A stretch of 64,000 nucleotides of DNA from Telmatospirillum siberiense (GCF_002845745.1 NZ_PIUM01000001.1:248001-312000), one strand, 5' to 3'. Shown: positions 36,366 through 45,264, numbered from the stretch's first letter. The notes: generated by a model not told the origin, from the sequence alone. Numbers and translations are program-made.

Positions 36366-37514
36366 TCAGCGGAACAGGCTGGTCACCCCCCGTTTCGGTG
36401 GTTGCGGGGGCGTGGCGGGGGCCTCCTCCGTCGAGGCGGACGCCGTCGCCGGCAGAGGCGCGGCGGACGTTCCTCCCGTGCTCCGGTCCTGGCCCGGTGG
36501 CATGAAACGGTCCATTTCCGCCGGGTCGATCTTTCCCTGCGCGATCAGGGTCTTCACCGAATCCTCCAGGGTCTGCATACCGTAGCGGCTGCCCATCTGC
36601 ATCATCGAGGCGATCTGCGGCACCTTGTTTTCGCGGATCAGATTGCGGACGGCGGCGGTGCCGACCAGGATGTCATGGGCCGCCACTCGCCCGCCGCCGG
36701 TCCTTTTCAACAGAACCTGACTGATCACCGCCTGAAGGGAGCCGGCAAGCATGGCGCGGACCATGTCCTTGTCCGAGCCGGGAAAGACGTCGATGATCCG
36801 GTCGATGGTCTTCGCCGCCCCGCCGGTGTGCAGGGTGCCCATGACCAGATGACCGGTTTCCGCGGCGGTGAGCGCCAGCGAAATGGTTTCGTGGTCGCGC
36901 ATCTCGCCGACCAGGATGACGTCGGGATCCTCCCGCAAGGCGCTTTTCAAGGCCCGGCCGAAGGACTGCGTATGTTTGCCGACTTCCCGGTGGTTGACCA
37001 GCGATCGCTCCGAGGTATGAACGAACTCCACCGGATCCTCGATGGTCAGGATGTGTTTGTGGAAGGTCCGGTTGATGTGGTCGATCATCGCCGCCAGGGT
37101 CGTCGACTTGCCCGAGCCCGTCGGTCCGGTGACCAGCACCAGGCCCTTTTCCAATTCGGCGAACTGTTTGAAGATGGCCGGCGCCTCCAATTCGTCGAGC
37201 GACGGGATGGCCGTCGGGATGGTGCGGAACACCGCCGCCGGTCCCCGATTGACGGTGAAGGCGTTGACCCGGAAGCGCGCCTGTTCCCCGAAGGCGATGG
37301 CGAAGTCGAGGTCGTGGTCCCGCTGGTAATCGGCGCGTTGTTCGTCGCTCATCACCGAATGAAGCATGGCGGCGACCTCGTCGGCGGTCAAAGGGTCGCA
37401 TTTGAGCGGCTTCAGGTCGCCGGCGATGCGCAGCAGCGGCGGATTGCCGCTGGAAAGATGCAGGTCCGATCCCTTGCTTTGCAGGGTGAAGGCCAGTAAC
37501 TCGGTGATCTCCAT
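36366..37514 (-). CDS. pilT: PilT-like pilus retraction ATPase
   Basis: A 382-residue ATPase of the PilT branch, which drives pilus retraction. Walker A GPTGSGKST, Walker B EDPDVILVGEMRD and the PilT hallmark TAAVRNLIRENK (AIRNLIRE in Pseudomonas) are all visible. It lacks the N-terminal and tetracysteine parts of PilB. The C-terminal 50 residues form a proline/alanine-rich tail not usual for PilT. The start at 37514 follows AAAGAGGATCC. The gene lies on the opposite strand to the main pilus operon and converges on it, and follows the transglycosylase gene after 80 bases. Confidence 0.9.
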   Translation of the reverse strand: MEITELLAFTLQSKGSDLHLSSGNPPLLRIAGDLKPLKCDPLTADEVAAMLHSVMSDEQRADYQRDHDLDFAIAFGEQARFRVNAFTVNRGPAAVFRTIPTAIPSLDELEAPAIFKQFAELEKGLVLVTGPTGSGKSTTLAAMIDHINRTFHKHILTIEDPVEFVHTSERSLVNHREVGKHTQSFGRALKSALREDPDVILVGEMRDHETISLALTAAETGHLVMGTLHTGGAAKTIDRIIDVFPGSDKDMVRAMLAGSLQAVISQVLLKRTGGGRVAAHDILVGTAAVRNLIRENKVPQIASMMQMGSRYGMQTLEDSVKTLIAQGKIDPAEMDRFMPPGQDRSTGGTSAAPLPATASASTEEAPATPPQPPKRGVTSLFR

Positions 37515-37594
37515 CGGATCCTCTTTATCCAGTGTGTCGAGGCGGACGGGCCCCTGACGGGCCAACCGCCACTCTTTCGTCATGCCCGCTCGGC

Positions 37595-38785
37595 CTAGCG
37601 CGTATGCTCCTGAAGATAGGCTTGCCGTTCCCGGATGCTGTGCAGGGAAACGCTTAAGGTGGCATTGCCGGGACGGTAGAGACGCAGGAAGGCGTCATAG
37701 GCTTGAGCCGCCGCCGGATTCCCGGCGCGGTCGAGCAATAGGGCGTAATTCAGCGCCAGCGTGGCGTTATCGGGTGACAGGCGGACCGCCGATGCCATGT
37801 CCGCGACGGCGTCGGCCAGGCGGCCGTGTTCCGCTTCGATCATCGCCAGGCGGGCGTGGACCGGCGCCGCGTCCGGGGCCACCTGCCGGGCCGACAGCAG
37901 GCGGGGGAAGCGTTTTTCCGCCGGTCCGGCGTCGATCAGGCGCAGCAGCCCGTCGAGGGCGACGGCATTGCGCGGCTCGGCGATCAGGGCGCGTTCGTAA
38001 TAGAAGCGGGCATCCTCGTCATGGCCGGTCTGTCCGAGGCATTCGGCGATACCCAGCAGGGCGGTCTGGTCGTCGGGGCGGATTTGCAAGCTGGCGCGAT
38101 AGATGGCGAGGGCCGCCGCGTAATCCTTTTTGACGAAGAAGGCGCTGGCGACATCGAGCGGTCCCGGCGCCGCAGTGACGACGAACCCCCGCCGCCGGGG
38201 ATTGCCCGGCACCGGCTGAGCGGAATCCGCCGTGGTGTGCAGCGTCCTCCAGTAATAAAGGACGCGGGCGGCGTAATCGAGCCCCTGGGCCGGGTCCCCG
38301 GCGTGATAGGCCGCCGCCGCCGCCGGCCAGGATCCCAGGCGGTGGTGGAGCGCCAGAAGATGGCGGGCGGCATAATCGACGTTGGTTTCCGGATCGAAGG
38401 CCGCCGCCAGCGTGCGGAAGGCATGGGGGTGATGGTACAGATCGACCTGCATGCAACCGACGTCGATGACGCCGATGCCGTCGGCCAGCAAGCGTCCGGT
38501 TTCCTGAAGGGCGTCGTCGGCGCTGTCGTAGAAATGCCCGGCCCCTTGCGAATTGATGGTCCAGGGCCAAGGCGTCGTCAGGCCGGTCATGGCGTCGTGC
38601 CGCCCCGATTCGACCAGGGCGATGGACACCAGCAGGCCGGGCGGCAGGCGGTGGCGCTGCTCGGCCTTGGCGATCTCGACCAGACAGGAGGGCGGTTCGC
38701 GCGCCGGTGCCGCCGCCCGGACCGGCGTCCCCGCCGCGCCCAGAAACGCGGCGCCCAGCAGGGCGAGGGTTATGGATTGCCGCAT
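37595..38785 (-). CDS. Lytic transglycosylase (SLT) with C-terminal TPR repeats
   Basis: A 396-residue exported protein. A signal peptide (ITLALLGAAFLGAAGTPVRA) precedes an SLT-type lytic transglycosylase domain (about 35-175) with the catalytic Glu in SIALVESGR and the family signatures GVIDVGCMQ and AAYHAGDP. TPR-like repeats fill about 215-380. Such enzymes open the peptidoglycan for secretion or pilus machines. It overlaps the end of the upstream pseudopilin gene by 16 bases, so it is part of the same operon and probably acts for this pilus. Confidence 0.88.
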   Translation of the reverse strand: MRQSITLALLGAAFLGAAGTPVRAAAPAREPPSCLVEIAKAEQRHRLPPGLLVSIALVESGRHDAMTGLTTPWPWTINSQGAGHFYDSADDALQETGRLLADGIGVIDVGCMQVDLYHHPHAFRTLAAAFDPETNVDYAARHLLALHHRLGSWPAAAAAYHAGDPAQGLDYAARVLYYWRTLHTTADSAQPVPGNPRRRGFVVTAAPGPLDVASAFFVKKDYAAALAIYRASLQIRPDDQTALLGIAECLGQTGHDEDARFYYERALIAEPRNAVALDGLLRLIDAGPAEKRFPRLLSARQVAPDAAPVHARLAMIEAEHGRLADAVADMASAVRLSPDNATLALNYALLLDRAGNPAAAQAYDAFLRLYRPGNATLSVSLHSIRERQAYLQEHTR

Positions 38786-39951
38786 GCGCCGGCCCCGCAA
38801 AGCTGGATCATCATCGCCGGCGTCCGCCAGCGGACGATGTCGTCGAAATAGCCGGCGGTGGGATTGCGCAGCAGTCCCTGCGACTGTCCCTGGACGAAAC
38901 CGTAGCTGCCGGGGGAGCCCGCCGAGGCATCGCTGTTGTATTGCTTCAAGGTGAAGGTGGTCCCGGCCGGGGGCGGTATCCGGCCGCCGCCTTTCTGCCA
39001 GCCGTACCATCCGCTGGGACCATGGCTGATCAGGACGTAGGCCGCCCGTCCGCCGGCACAGGCGACGTTGGTCGCGCCGACCGACGATGAAGCCGTGGCG
39101 CCGTTGCAAGACGTCGCGGCGGTAGGTTGGCCTGTGGTGAGTTCGGTGCCGGTGTTGGTGGCCGAATAGACGGCGATGTAATTGCCGTAGGGATAGGACG
39201 GGGCGAGCGCCTGGGTCGCGCCGTCGCAAAGCGGCGAACGCCCGGTGCTGGTAAGGCCGGACGTGCGGGTCATGCAGCCGGCGGTATGGAAAACGACATT
39301 CGGGGGAGAGCTGTAGGCTTGCGTTGAGGAGAGTGTGGCCGTCGCCCCAGTCATCGTGGTGCCTGCCGTCGTGATCGTCGCAGTGGACCAAGCTCCACCG
39401 CCACCGACAAAGGAAAGTGTGTATGAGGCGCCCGTCGTGTAGCCTGAACCTGCGGAGACCACAGTAACTGCGGAGACCACATTGCTGGAGTTTAATGTCG
39501 CCGTTGCCGATGCGCCGCTTCCCTTCAAGCCGGGATCAACCAGAGAGTCCCACGCCGGGGTAGTCTGAGCTCCTGCCGGGACGTAGGATAAGCGTCGTCC
39601 CCAGCCATCGACTGACGTTGCTTCGTCAAGGCCGAGGGTGACCCAGGGAAGGACCGAATTGGCCATCGTCACTGAACAAGCTGTGCCGGAGGTAACAGGG
39701 TTCGGGATCTCCGTGCCATAATTCGCCACTCCGCTGGCCAAGCCGCCGTCGGCGGGGCAGGGAAGCCGGTTGTTGCGGACGACGAACAGTTCCAGGGCCG
39801 CCTCGGCCTGATCGAGATTGTTGTTCGTCTGGATGATCCGGCTGCGTTCGATCACCGCCCCGGTCGCGAAAATCCCGCCGCCCACGAGAAGGCCGACCAA
39901 AGCCAGCACGATGGCCATCTCGATGAGGGTGAAACCGTCTTGTCTGGTCAT
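38770..39951 (-). CDS. Large pseudopilin with SGYT-type insert
   Basis: A 393-residue prepilin-like protein. A very short leader (MTRQDG) precedes the cleavage site and FTLIEMAIVLALVGLLVGG with Glu at +5. After the helix comes a region (NNRLPCPADG, then LPWVTLGLDEATSVDGWGRRLSY) that recurs in the next gene. A threonine/serine/glycine-rich insert at about residues 145-215 contains AVTVVSAGSGYTTG, like repeats found in phage fibres and adhesins. The ATG at 39951 sits right after GAAGAG; a GTG at 39969 is the alternative. It is likely a minor or tip subunit, matured by the prepilin peptidase at 24 kb. Confidence 0.82.
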   Translation of the reverse strand: MTRQDGFTLIEMAIVLALVGLLVGGGIFATGAVIERSRIIQTNNNLDQAEAALELFVVRNNRLPCPADGGLASGVANYGTEIPNPVTSGTACSVTMANSVLPWVTLGLDEATSVDGWGRRLSYVPAGAQTTPAWDSLVDPGLKGSGASATATLNSSNVVSAVTVVSAGSGYTTGASYTLSFVGGGGAWSTATITTAGTTMTGATATLSSTQAYSSPPNVVFHTAGCMTRTSGLTSTGRSPLCDGATQALAPSYPYGNYIAVYSATNTGTELTTGQPTAATSCNGATASSSVGATNVACAGGRAAYVLISHGPSGWYGWQKGGGRIPPPAGTTFTLKQYNSDASAGSPGSYGFVQGQSQGLLRNPTAGYFDDIVRWRTPAMMIQLCGAGACGNP

Positions 39952-40011
39952 CTCTTCGTCAATTTGCACGAGAATTAAGCCAATAAAGAAGAAGACTTCC
40001 GCACTTAATAT

Positions 40012-40217
40012 AGTAAGAGGGGCAAAAGGACGGGCAAAAGCCCTTCTCCCCTCGTGGGAGAAGGGGTGGGATGAGGGGGCATTCCGCCAACAGGCGGAAG
40101 AAAATATTCAGGTTCTGTGCGACTTTCCCCCTCACCCTCCCGCTAACGCGGGCCCCTCCCTCTCCCACAAGGGGCGAGGGAGAAAGCTATGAAGCCCAGG
40201 CTTTTGCCCCTCTTACT
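40012..40217. repeat. Palindromic MITE-like repeat, copy 3 (second subtype)
   Basis: A 206-base element in the 323-base gap between the two pseudopilin genes. Its ends are perfect 17-bp inverted repeats (40012-40028 and 40201-40217, core GTAAGAGGGGCAAAAG). The interior has a hairpin CTTCTCCCCTCGTGGGAGAAG (near 40033-40053) and GCCAACAGGCGG, and its right part (CTCTCCCACAAGGGGCGAGG) resembles copies 1 and 2. The rest of the gap, on both sides, shows nothing else of note. Confidence 0.75.
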
Positions 40218-40274
40218 TTACATACAATGACAGATGATATCCGAAATCTCGCCCTCGATTGAGAGAGCCGAGGA

Positions 40275-41915
40275 CTATGTGCTCGCGAAAAATGCAAAAA
40301 GACCGATTTTAGGAGTTCCTGTTCCGGTCGGTTGAATTATCAACGTATTGAATTTGAAGGTCGATATGCTGCCTCCGGACGTCGTTTCGGTCACGGCCTG
40401 CCAGGGGATGATCATGTATCCGGCCTCCACAGTGGGAAACGAAAGCGGATTCGAGCAGGTCATGCCCGTATCGCAGGTATTTCCAGCACTGTTGAGTTCG
40501 CTGATGCTCACCGAACCTGCGGTCTTGAAGTCGAGAATCATGGCAAAAACTGAGAAGGAGAGGCTTGTCGGTAAAGTGATGGTCAAGCTGTCTGATGTCG
40601 CGAGGTAGCACCCATCCTGATGTACGACACCAAGGGTTTCCGTATCCGCCTCATAACAAAGATTGGCGCCGTTCGATTGGATAGTAATGATGCCGATAAC
40701 GTCCGTATAAGTCAGGGTTTTCGTGCCAGTGGTCTCCGTCGTCGTGCCTCTGCCATTCGAATAGGAGTCCAACGAGCCATTTCCGTTGTTGCTCAGATTC
40801 AGCTCATCCATGGCCGGCATGGACGAGGATGTTCCTCCTGAAGAAGGCGAACCGGTTGCGCTGGGTGAGGCAAGAAATTTGAACGATGGTGATTTGGGTG
40901 TGGCGGCACTTGGCCAGCCGGCATTTTCCAGGTTCGAGGCCGCGACGATACCCGGCGGAGTAAGTGCCGCAGATACCGAACAACTGTTGCCGGCCCTCGT
41001 AACGACGGGATTTCCTGCACAGTTGGTCGGTGTCCGGGTCGCGCTTCCCCAGTTTGACCCCTGCCCGACGCTGGTCGTCCAGGCTGTGTCGCAGGTTGCA
41101 GGGGAGACCAGCGCCGCCGTTGCGATGACGGTTCCCGACGACAAGTTGAAATTGGTCGATATGGTCGGTTGAACGCAAAGACAGGCGTAGGTCTGTCCTG
41201 TTCGTGCCGACACCGTGTCGTCGAACCAAGTCGTCGTGTTCGAGCCTTGCGCGACATAGGGACCCGCCCAATACCTGGTACGGTCGACTGATTTGCAGAC
41301 GCTCGATGTCCCGACATCCCTCGGACAGTTGTAAGCCTCGTTGGCATCGGTCGGGACGGAAAGCTGGCTGCCGATGGCCGCTCCGTTCTGCTGAAAGGCG
41401 CCGCGTCCATTGGGGCCGTGGTTGACGAGAACATAGGCTGCCGACGTGCCGCCCGAGACGGGGGTGAGACTGCTCCAGGTGGCAAGTCCCCCGCCGCTGT
41501 TGGCGGAGGCTTTCACATTGCAGGCGTAAGGGGCGCTGGTACTGTTGGCGGCCAGGGCGTAGGTCAGCCGGCGTCCCCAGGCGTCAACGGCGTCCTGCGG
41601 TCCCAGGCCAATGGTTTTCCACGGCACCAGCCCCCAGGTCGTTACCGTTCCGCAGGAGGAGGATGGTTCCGCCGTTCCCTCTCCATTCACGTCGGGGCAG
41701 GGCAGGTTGCCGTTGGCCGCCGCATAACGGTCGATGGCGGCCGCCACCCGGGTGTTGGCGTTGTTGCCGGTGGCCCGCCGCAGATCGTCCCTCGGCCCCC
41801 AAAACCGCAAGGCCCCCACCATCGCCAGGGCGAGCAGGGTCAGGCCCAGCACCAGAACGATGAGCGCCGCTCCCTCCTGGTGGTCTTGTCGGTTGGGCGG
41901 GGTCAACGGCGTCAC
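40275..41915 (-). CDS. PilX-like large pseudopilin
   Basis: A 546-residue protein whose N-terminus (QEGAALIVLVLGLTLLALAM) resembles minor pilins of the PilX type: a hydrophobic helix after a short basic leader, but without the Glu at +5 of true pilins. The domain that follows shares a motif with the next gene: GNLPCPDVNG and LVPWKTIGLGPQDAVDAWGRR. The rest is a long serine/threonine-rich, cysteine-containing beta domain. The GTG start at 41915 overlaps the Anbu stop codon by four bases, so the gene is coupled to a proteasome-like peptidase. Likely a tip or adhesive subunit. Confidence 0.75.
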   Translation of the reverse strand: MTPLTPPNRQDHQEGAALIVLVLGLTLLALAMVGALRFWGPRDDLRRATGNNANTRVAAAIDRYAAANGNLPCPDVNGEGTAEPSSSCGTVTTWGLVPWKTIGLGPQDAVDAWGRRLTYALAANSTSAPYACNVKASANSGGGLATWSSLTPVSGGTSAAYVLVNHGPNGRGAFQQNGAAIGSQLSVPTDANEAYNCPRDVGTSSVCKSVDRTRYWAGPYVAQGSNTTTWFDDTVSARTGQTYACLCVQPTISTNFNLSSGTVIATAALVSPATCDTAWTTSVGQGSNWGSATRTPTNCAGNPVVTRAGNSCSVSAALTPPGIVAASNLENAGWPSAATPKSPSFKFLASPSATGSPSSGGTSSSMPAMDELNLSNNGNGSLDSYSNGRGTTTETTGTKTLTYTDVIGIITIQSNGANLCYEADTETLGVVHQDGCYLATSDSLTITLPTSLSFSVFAMILDFKTAGSVSISELNSAGNTCDTGMTCSNPLSFPTVEAGYMIIPWQAVTETTSGGSISTFKFNTLIIQPTGTGTPKIGLFAFFAST

Positions 41916-42646
41916 CCGTCCAGATCGGGCGGGGCGATGCCGGTGAAGACGCGTTTCAATCCTTCGCCCCATTGCCGACGGATGCCGGCCAGATAGCCGT
42001 CGGCCTCATCCAACTGGCGGTAATGCTCGACGGCGAGCGAGCCGCCCTCGTAGCACAGAAGATCGATGGGCAGGCCCACAGAAAGATTGGACCGCATGGT
42101 CGAATCGAAGGAGATCAGCACCAGCTTGGCGGCCTCGGCCAGCGGCATCGATTGCTTCAGCAGGCGGTCGAACACCGGCTTGCCGTATTTGGTCTCGCCG
42201 ATCTGAAAGAAAGGCGTCTCGGCGGTGGCTTCGATGAAATTGCCGGCGGAATAGACGTGGAACAGGCGCGCCCGCTCCCCCTTGATCTGGCCGCCCAGGA
42301 TGAAGTTGGCGTTGAATTCGCCGCCATGCGCCTTGAGCGATTCAGCGTCGTCCTGATAGACTTCGCGCAGCGCCTGGCCGACGATGCGGGCGACGCGGAA
42401 CATGGTCTTGGCCTTGTTGATGTTGAGTTCGGCCTTCTTGCCCGTCGCCCACTCGCCGATCAAACTCACCGCCGACTGGGTCAGGCTCAGGTTTCCGGCC
42501 GAAAGCAGGCAGATCAGATGTCGGTCCGGCTTTTCCAGAATGGTCATCTTGCGGAAGGTGGCGATATTGTCGACGCCGGCGCTCGTTCGCGAATCTGACG
42601 CCATCACCAAGCCATCGTCGAGCAACACGCCGACGCAGTAAGTCAT
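41912..42646 (-). CDS. Anbu, proteasome-type peptidase
   Basis: A 244-residue member of the Anbu family (ancestral beta subunit), related to proteasome beta and HslV. The sequence opens MTYCVGVLLDDGLVMASDSRT; after Met removal Thr2 would be the N-terminal nucleophile, and the conserved Lys lies in FRKMTIL. Anbu genes usually occur with transglutaminase, alpha-E and ATP-grasp genes, exactly the set at 43.5-46.7 kb. Here a MazEF pair intervenes, and downstream the gene overlaps a pseudopilin gene. An AGGGGAACGG element lies before the ATG. The cleavage substrate is unknown. Confidence 0.9.
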   Translation of the reverse strand: MTYCVGVLLDDGLVMASDSRTSAGVDNIATFRKMTILEKPDRHLICLLSAGNLSLTQSAVSLIGEWATGKKAELNINKAKTMFRVARIVGQALREVYQDDAESLKAHGGEFNANFILGGQIKGERARLFHVYSAGNFIEATAETPFFQIGETKYGKPVFDRLLKQSMPLAEAAKLVLISFDSTMRSNLSVGLPIDLLCYEGGSLAVEHYRQLDEADGYLAGIRRQWGEGLKRVFTGIAPPDLDG

Positions 42647-42679
42647 TTACCGTTCCCCTGTCGATGTTTCGGGTGATTT

Positions 42680-43039
42680 TTATGTGATGATGCCGTTTGC
42701 CGGCATATCGCCTGTCAGAAGCGGCAAGATCTTCGCCACCACGTCCTGGACAACGGATTCCGGGGCCTTTCCCGCCGACTCGATTCGGCGCGAACGCCGA
42801 TCGATGCTCTTTATCTGATCCGCGAGAACCGCGCCAGAGACGGCTAACCCCTCCGGCAGCACCACTTCAAACGGATAACCTTTGACCGTGCGCGTGATGG
42901 GACAAACCACGGCATAAGGTGAAACCTGATGATAGGCTCTGGGACTGAGAACCAAGGCTGGTCGACGTCCCGCCTGCTCATGTCCGGTCTGTGGATCGAA
43001 ATCGATCCACACCAGATCGCCTCGATCGGGAGCCGCCAC
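42680..43039 (-). CDS. mazF: MazF/PemK-type toxin
   Basis: A 119-residue toxin of the MazF/PemK endoribonuclease family. The family features are visible: DRGDLVWIDFDPQTGHEQAG at the N-terminus, RRPALVLSP and the TRTVKGYPFEV region. MazF cleaves mRNA and is neutralised by MazE. The GTG start overlaps the stop of the antitoxin gene by one base (TAGTG). It lies between Anbu and the second ATP-grasp operon, separated from the latter by two strong hairpins. Confidence 0.88.
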   Translation of the reverse strand: MAAPDRGDLVWIDFDPQTGHEQAGRRPALVLSPRAYHQVSPYAVVCPITRTVKGYPFEVVLPEGLAVSGAVLADQIKSIDRRSRRIESAGKAPESVVQDVVAKILPLLTGDMPANGIIT

Positions 43040-43275
43040 TACAGCAACTCCCGGCCCACGGGACGATCATCGAAACTTTCCGGGATGTTGTCCGGTTTTA
43101 CCCCGGCCAGAAGTTCGGCGAGCGAATAGATCGGCCGGGCCGGTGTCACCCGGACGACGCCATCGATGATATCGACATCGACCGCCGTCCCTTCGCCCAG
43201 CCCGGCATCGGCCGCCACCTGCCGTGACAAGCGGACCGCCAGACTGTTGCCCCACCGAGCGATTTGCGTGCGCAT
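43039..43275 (-). CDS. mazE: MazE-type antitoxin
   Basis: A 78-residue antitoxin with an AbrB/SpoVT-like N-terminal DNA-binding fold (MRTQIARWGNSLAVRLSRQV) and an acidic C-terminal tail that binds the toxin (SLAELLAGVKPDNIPESFDD). It precedes mazF and overlaps it by one base, the usual order. Antitoxins of this family repress their own operon, so the site should lie just upstream of 43275. Confidence 0.88.
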   Translation of the reverse strand: MRTQIARWGNSLAVRLSRQVAADAGLGEGTAVDVDIIDGVVRVTPARPIYSLAELLAGVKPDNIPESFDDRPVGRELL

Positions 43276-43344
43276 AGAGCCTCCATGTATCTACGAAGAC
43301 TATACGGCCGCCGGGGCGCGTCTTCAAGAGCGAGCCTCGTAGTC

Positions 43345-43381
43345 CAAACCCGGACGCTTGGTGCCCAGGCGTCCGGGTTTG
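43345..43381. terminator. Perfect 13-bp hairpin upstream of mazE
   Basis: CAAACCCGGACGC (43345-43357) pairs with GCGTCCGGGTTTG (43369-43381). It lies between mazE and the terminator of the transglutaminase operon. It could be a second terminator or the mazEF operator region. Confidence 0.5.
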
Positions 43382-43406
43382 ACCGCCAACGAATTGAATT
43401 CATGGC

Positions 43407-43446
43407 AAAAATCTGACGGATGGGGGGTGCCATCCGTCAGATTTTT
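43407..43446 (-). terminator. Strong intrinsic terminator of the second transglutaminase operon
   Basis: AAAAATCTGACGGATGG (43407-43423) pairs perfectly with CCATCCGTCAGATTTTT (43430-43446), a 17-bp stem that ends in T-runs on either strand. It lies 35 bases after the transglutaminase stop at 43482, so it should end that operon before mazEF. Confidence 0.85.
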
Positions 43447-43481
43447 ACCATGAGGCGTTATCGCATGCGGTGCTGATCGGC

Positions 43482-44315
43482 CTACTGCTGATCCCGTTGC
43501 GGCTTCAGCTTGCGGGCGTCCGAAATGGTGACGCTGACCTCCATGTCGTCGGGACCGGCGCCCCGGCGCAGTCCCCGAACCGGGGAGGTGTCGAGGTGGT
43601 CGAGGCCGACGGCCATGCGGACATGGGCCTTGGCGTTGGACATCCGGTTGGCCACGTCATAGCTGAACCAGCCGGCCCCCTCGATCCAGGCCTCGGCCCA
43701 GGCATGGCCGGAAACGGCCGTCTCGTCGCGGGAGTCCGAGCACAGATAGCCGCTGACGTAACGGGCCGGCACGCCCAGGCTGCGGCAGCAGGAGATGAAC
43801 AGATGGGCTTGTTCCTGGCTGCCGCCCGTCTTGCGTTCCAGCACCTGGGAGGCGGTGGGCGCCGGCTTGGCCGGGCCGGGTTTCGTCTCGACGTTTTGGC
43901 GGATGCCGGCGACCAGATTGTCCAGGCCCTTGCGGGGATTGCCGGTGACGGCGGGCTTGAAGCCGCCGGCGAAACGGGTGACGCGCTCGTCGGCGGTGGT
44001 CAGCCGGGTGGAGCGCAGGAACAGTTCGGGCGGATGCGGCTCGATGTCGGCCAGCAGGGGCGTGCCGACATCGGAGAGTTCGACCTCCCCGGTGGCCTTG
44101 ATGCGGATTTCCCGGTGGGGACCTTCGACGACCAGGACATGGGCGGCATTGCCGAACCCGTCCGTCCAGGGCCGCAGATTTCCGGGGCTGGCCAATTTCC
44201 ACGACAGGACCCGCTGGCCGGCGCCGGAGATCGGGCACATCCTCAGATATTGAATGGAGTAATTGGTCTCGGCCTGATAACGGTAGATGGTCTCGTGGTT
44301 GATGGCGACGCGCAT
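43482..44315 (-). CDS. Transglutaminase-like protein of the Anbu cluster
   Basis: A 277-residue cytosolic protein with the bacterial transglutaminase N-terminal domain (1-90) and a core with Cys in HLFISCCRSLG, His in SGHAWAEAWIEG and an Asp-position in WFSYDVANR. It is the last gene of a three-gene minus-strand operon (ATP-grasp, alpha-E, transglutaminase), 11 bases after the alpha-E gene. The ATG at 44315 follows GGAGGG; upstream in-frame sequence lacks similarity. The predicted role is peptidase or amidase acting on the product of the ATP-grasp ligase. Confidence 0.88.
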   Translation of the reverse strand: MRVAINHETIYRYQAETNYSIQYLRMCPISGAGQRVLSWKLASPGNLRPWTDGFGNAAHVLVVEGPHREIRIKATGEVELSDVGTPLLADIEPHPPELFLRSTRLTTADERVTRFAGGFKPAVTGNPRKGLDNLVAGIRQNVETKPGPAKPAPTASQVLERKTGGSQEQAHLFISCCRSLGVPARYVSGYLCSDSRDETAVSGHAWAEAWIEGAGWFSYDVANRMSNAKAHVRMAVGLDHLDTSPVRGLRRGAGPDDMEVSVTISDARKLKPQRDQQ

Positions 44316-44326
44316 CGGATGCCCTC

Positions 44327-45262
44327 CTATACCGTCATCAAGAAATCGTGGGAGATATGGACCGAAAGCTCGGCGATGCGGTCCAGCGTTTCCATCAGGA
44401 AGTCGTGCAGGCCGTTGGCCTGGATCTTCTCGATCTGCCCATAGCGCAGGCGGGCGCAGAACTCGCCGGCCATGCGTTCGCTTTCCAGTTTGCGGCCCAG
44501 GCTCAAGGTTCCCAGCAGATAGGTCACCTGGTCGAAACAGAAACGCAGCGACCGGGGCATCTGCGGCTGCAGCACCAGCAGTTCCGCCACCCGGCTGGGC
44601 GTGATGACGTCGTGATAAAGCTGATGATAGGCGCGGAAGGCGCCGACAGCCCGCAGCACGGCGCCCCATTCGTAATAGTTGGCGGCCGGGTCGGTGCCGC
44701 TGTCGGCCAGAATGTGGAACTTGCTGTCGAGAAGGCGGGTGGTGTTGTCGGCCCGTTCCAGGAAAGTGCCCAGGCGGATGAAGGCGAAGCCGTCGTCATG
44801 CAGGGTGGTGGTGTAGGAAACGCCCCGGAACAGGTGGGAGCGGACCTTCACCCAGTCGAAGAATTCCCTGAGGCCCTGCGCCTGCATGTCCGCCTCCGTC
44901 AAGTCGCGGATGGCGAGCCAGGTGGTGTTCAGGCTTTCCCACATCTCGGCGGAAATGGCCGAGCGCAAGGCGCGGGCGTTTTCGCGCGCCGTGCGCAGGC
45001 AGGAATAGATCGACGACGGGTTGCTGCGGTCGAGGGTGAGGAAGGCGATCACCCCCGCCTCCGTCACTTCGCCATGGATCTCGGCGTATTGCCTTTCGGC
45101 GCAGAGGATGTCGAGGACGGCCACCCATTCATTGGCGTCGCGTGAGCGGGCGCGGCCCTGGACCGACAGGCGCTGGCTGACATCCAGAATGCGGGCCATG
45201 TTTTCGGCGCGCTCGACATAGCGGCCGGTCCAGTAAAGCTGTTCGGCGGTACGGCTCAGCAT
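44327..45262 (-). CDS. Alpha-E domain protein
   Basis: A 311-residue, almost wholly helical protein of the alpha-E (DUF403) family. It begins with MLSRTAEQLYWTGRYVERAE, a signature of this family; the same domain forms the C-terminal half of the fusion at 6940-9531. Its biochemical role is unknown; it always accompanies circularly permuted ATP-grasp proteins and transglutaminases. It starts two bases after the stop of the ATP-grasp gene (TGACCATG). Confidence 0.9.
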   Translation of the reverse strand: MLSRTAEQLYWTGRYVERAENMARILDVSQRLSVQGRARSRDANEWVAVLDILCAERQYAEIHGEVTEAGVIAFLTLDRSNPSSIYSCLRTARENARALRSAISAEMWESLNTTWLAIRDLTEADMQAQGLREFFDWVKVRSHLFRGVSYTTTLHDDGFAFIRLGTFLERADNTTRLLDSKFHILADSGTDPAANYYEWGAVLRAVGAFRAYHQLYHDVITPSRVAELLVLQPQMPRSLRFCFDQVTYLLGTLSLGRKLESERMAGEFCARLRYGQIEKIQANGLHDFLMETLDRIAELSVHISHDFLMTV

Positions 45263-45264
45263 GG

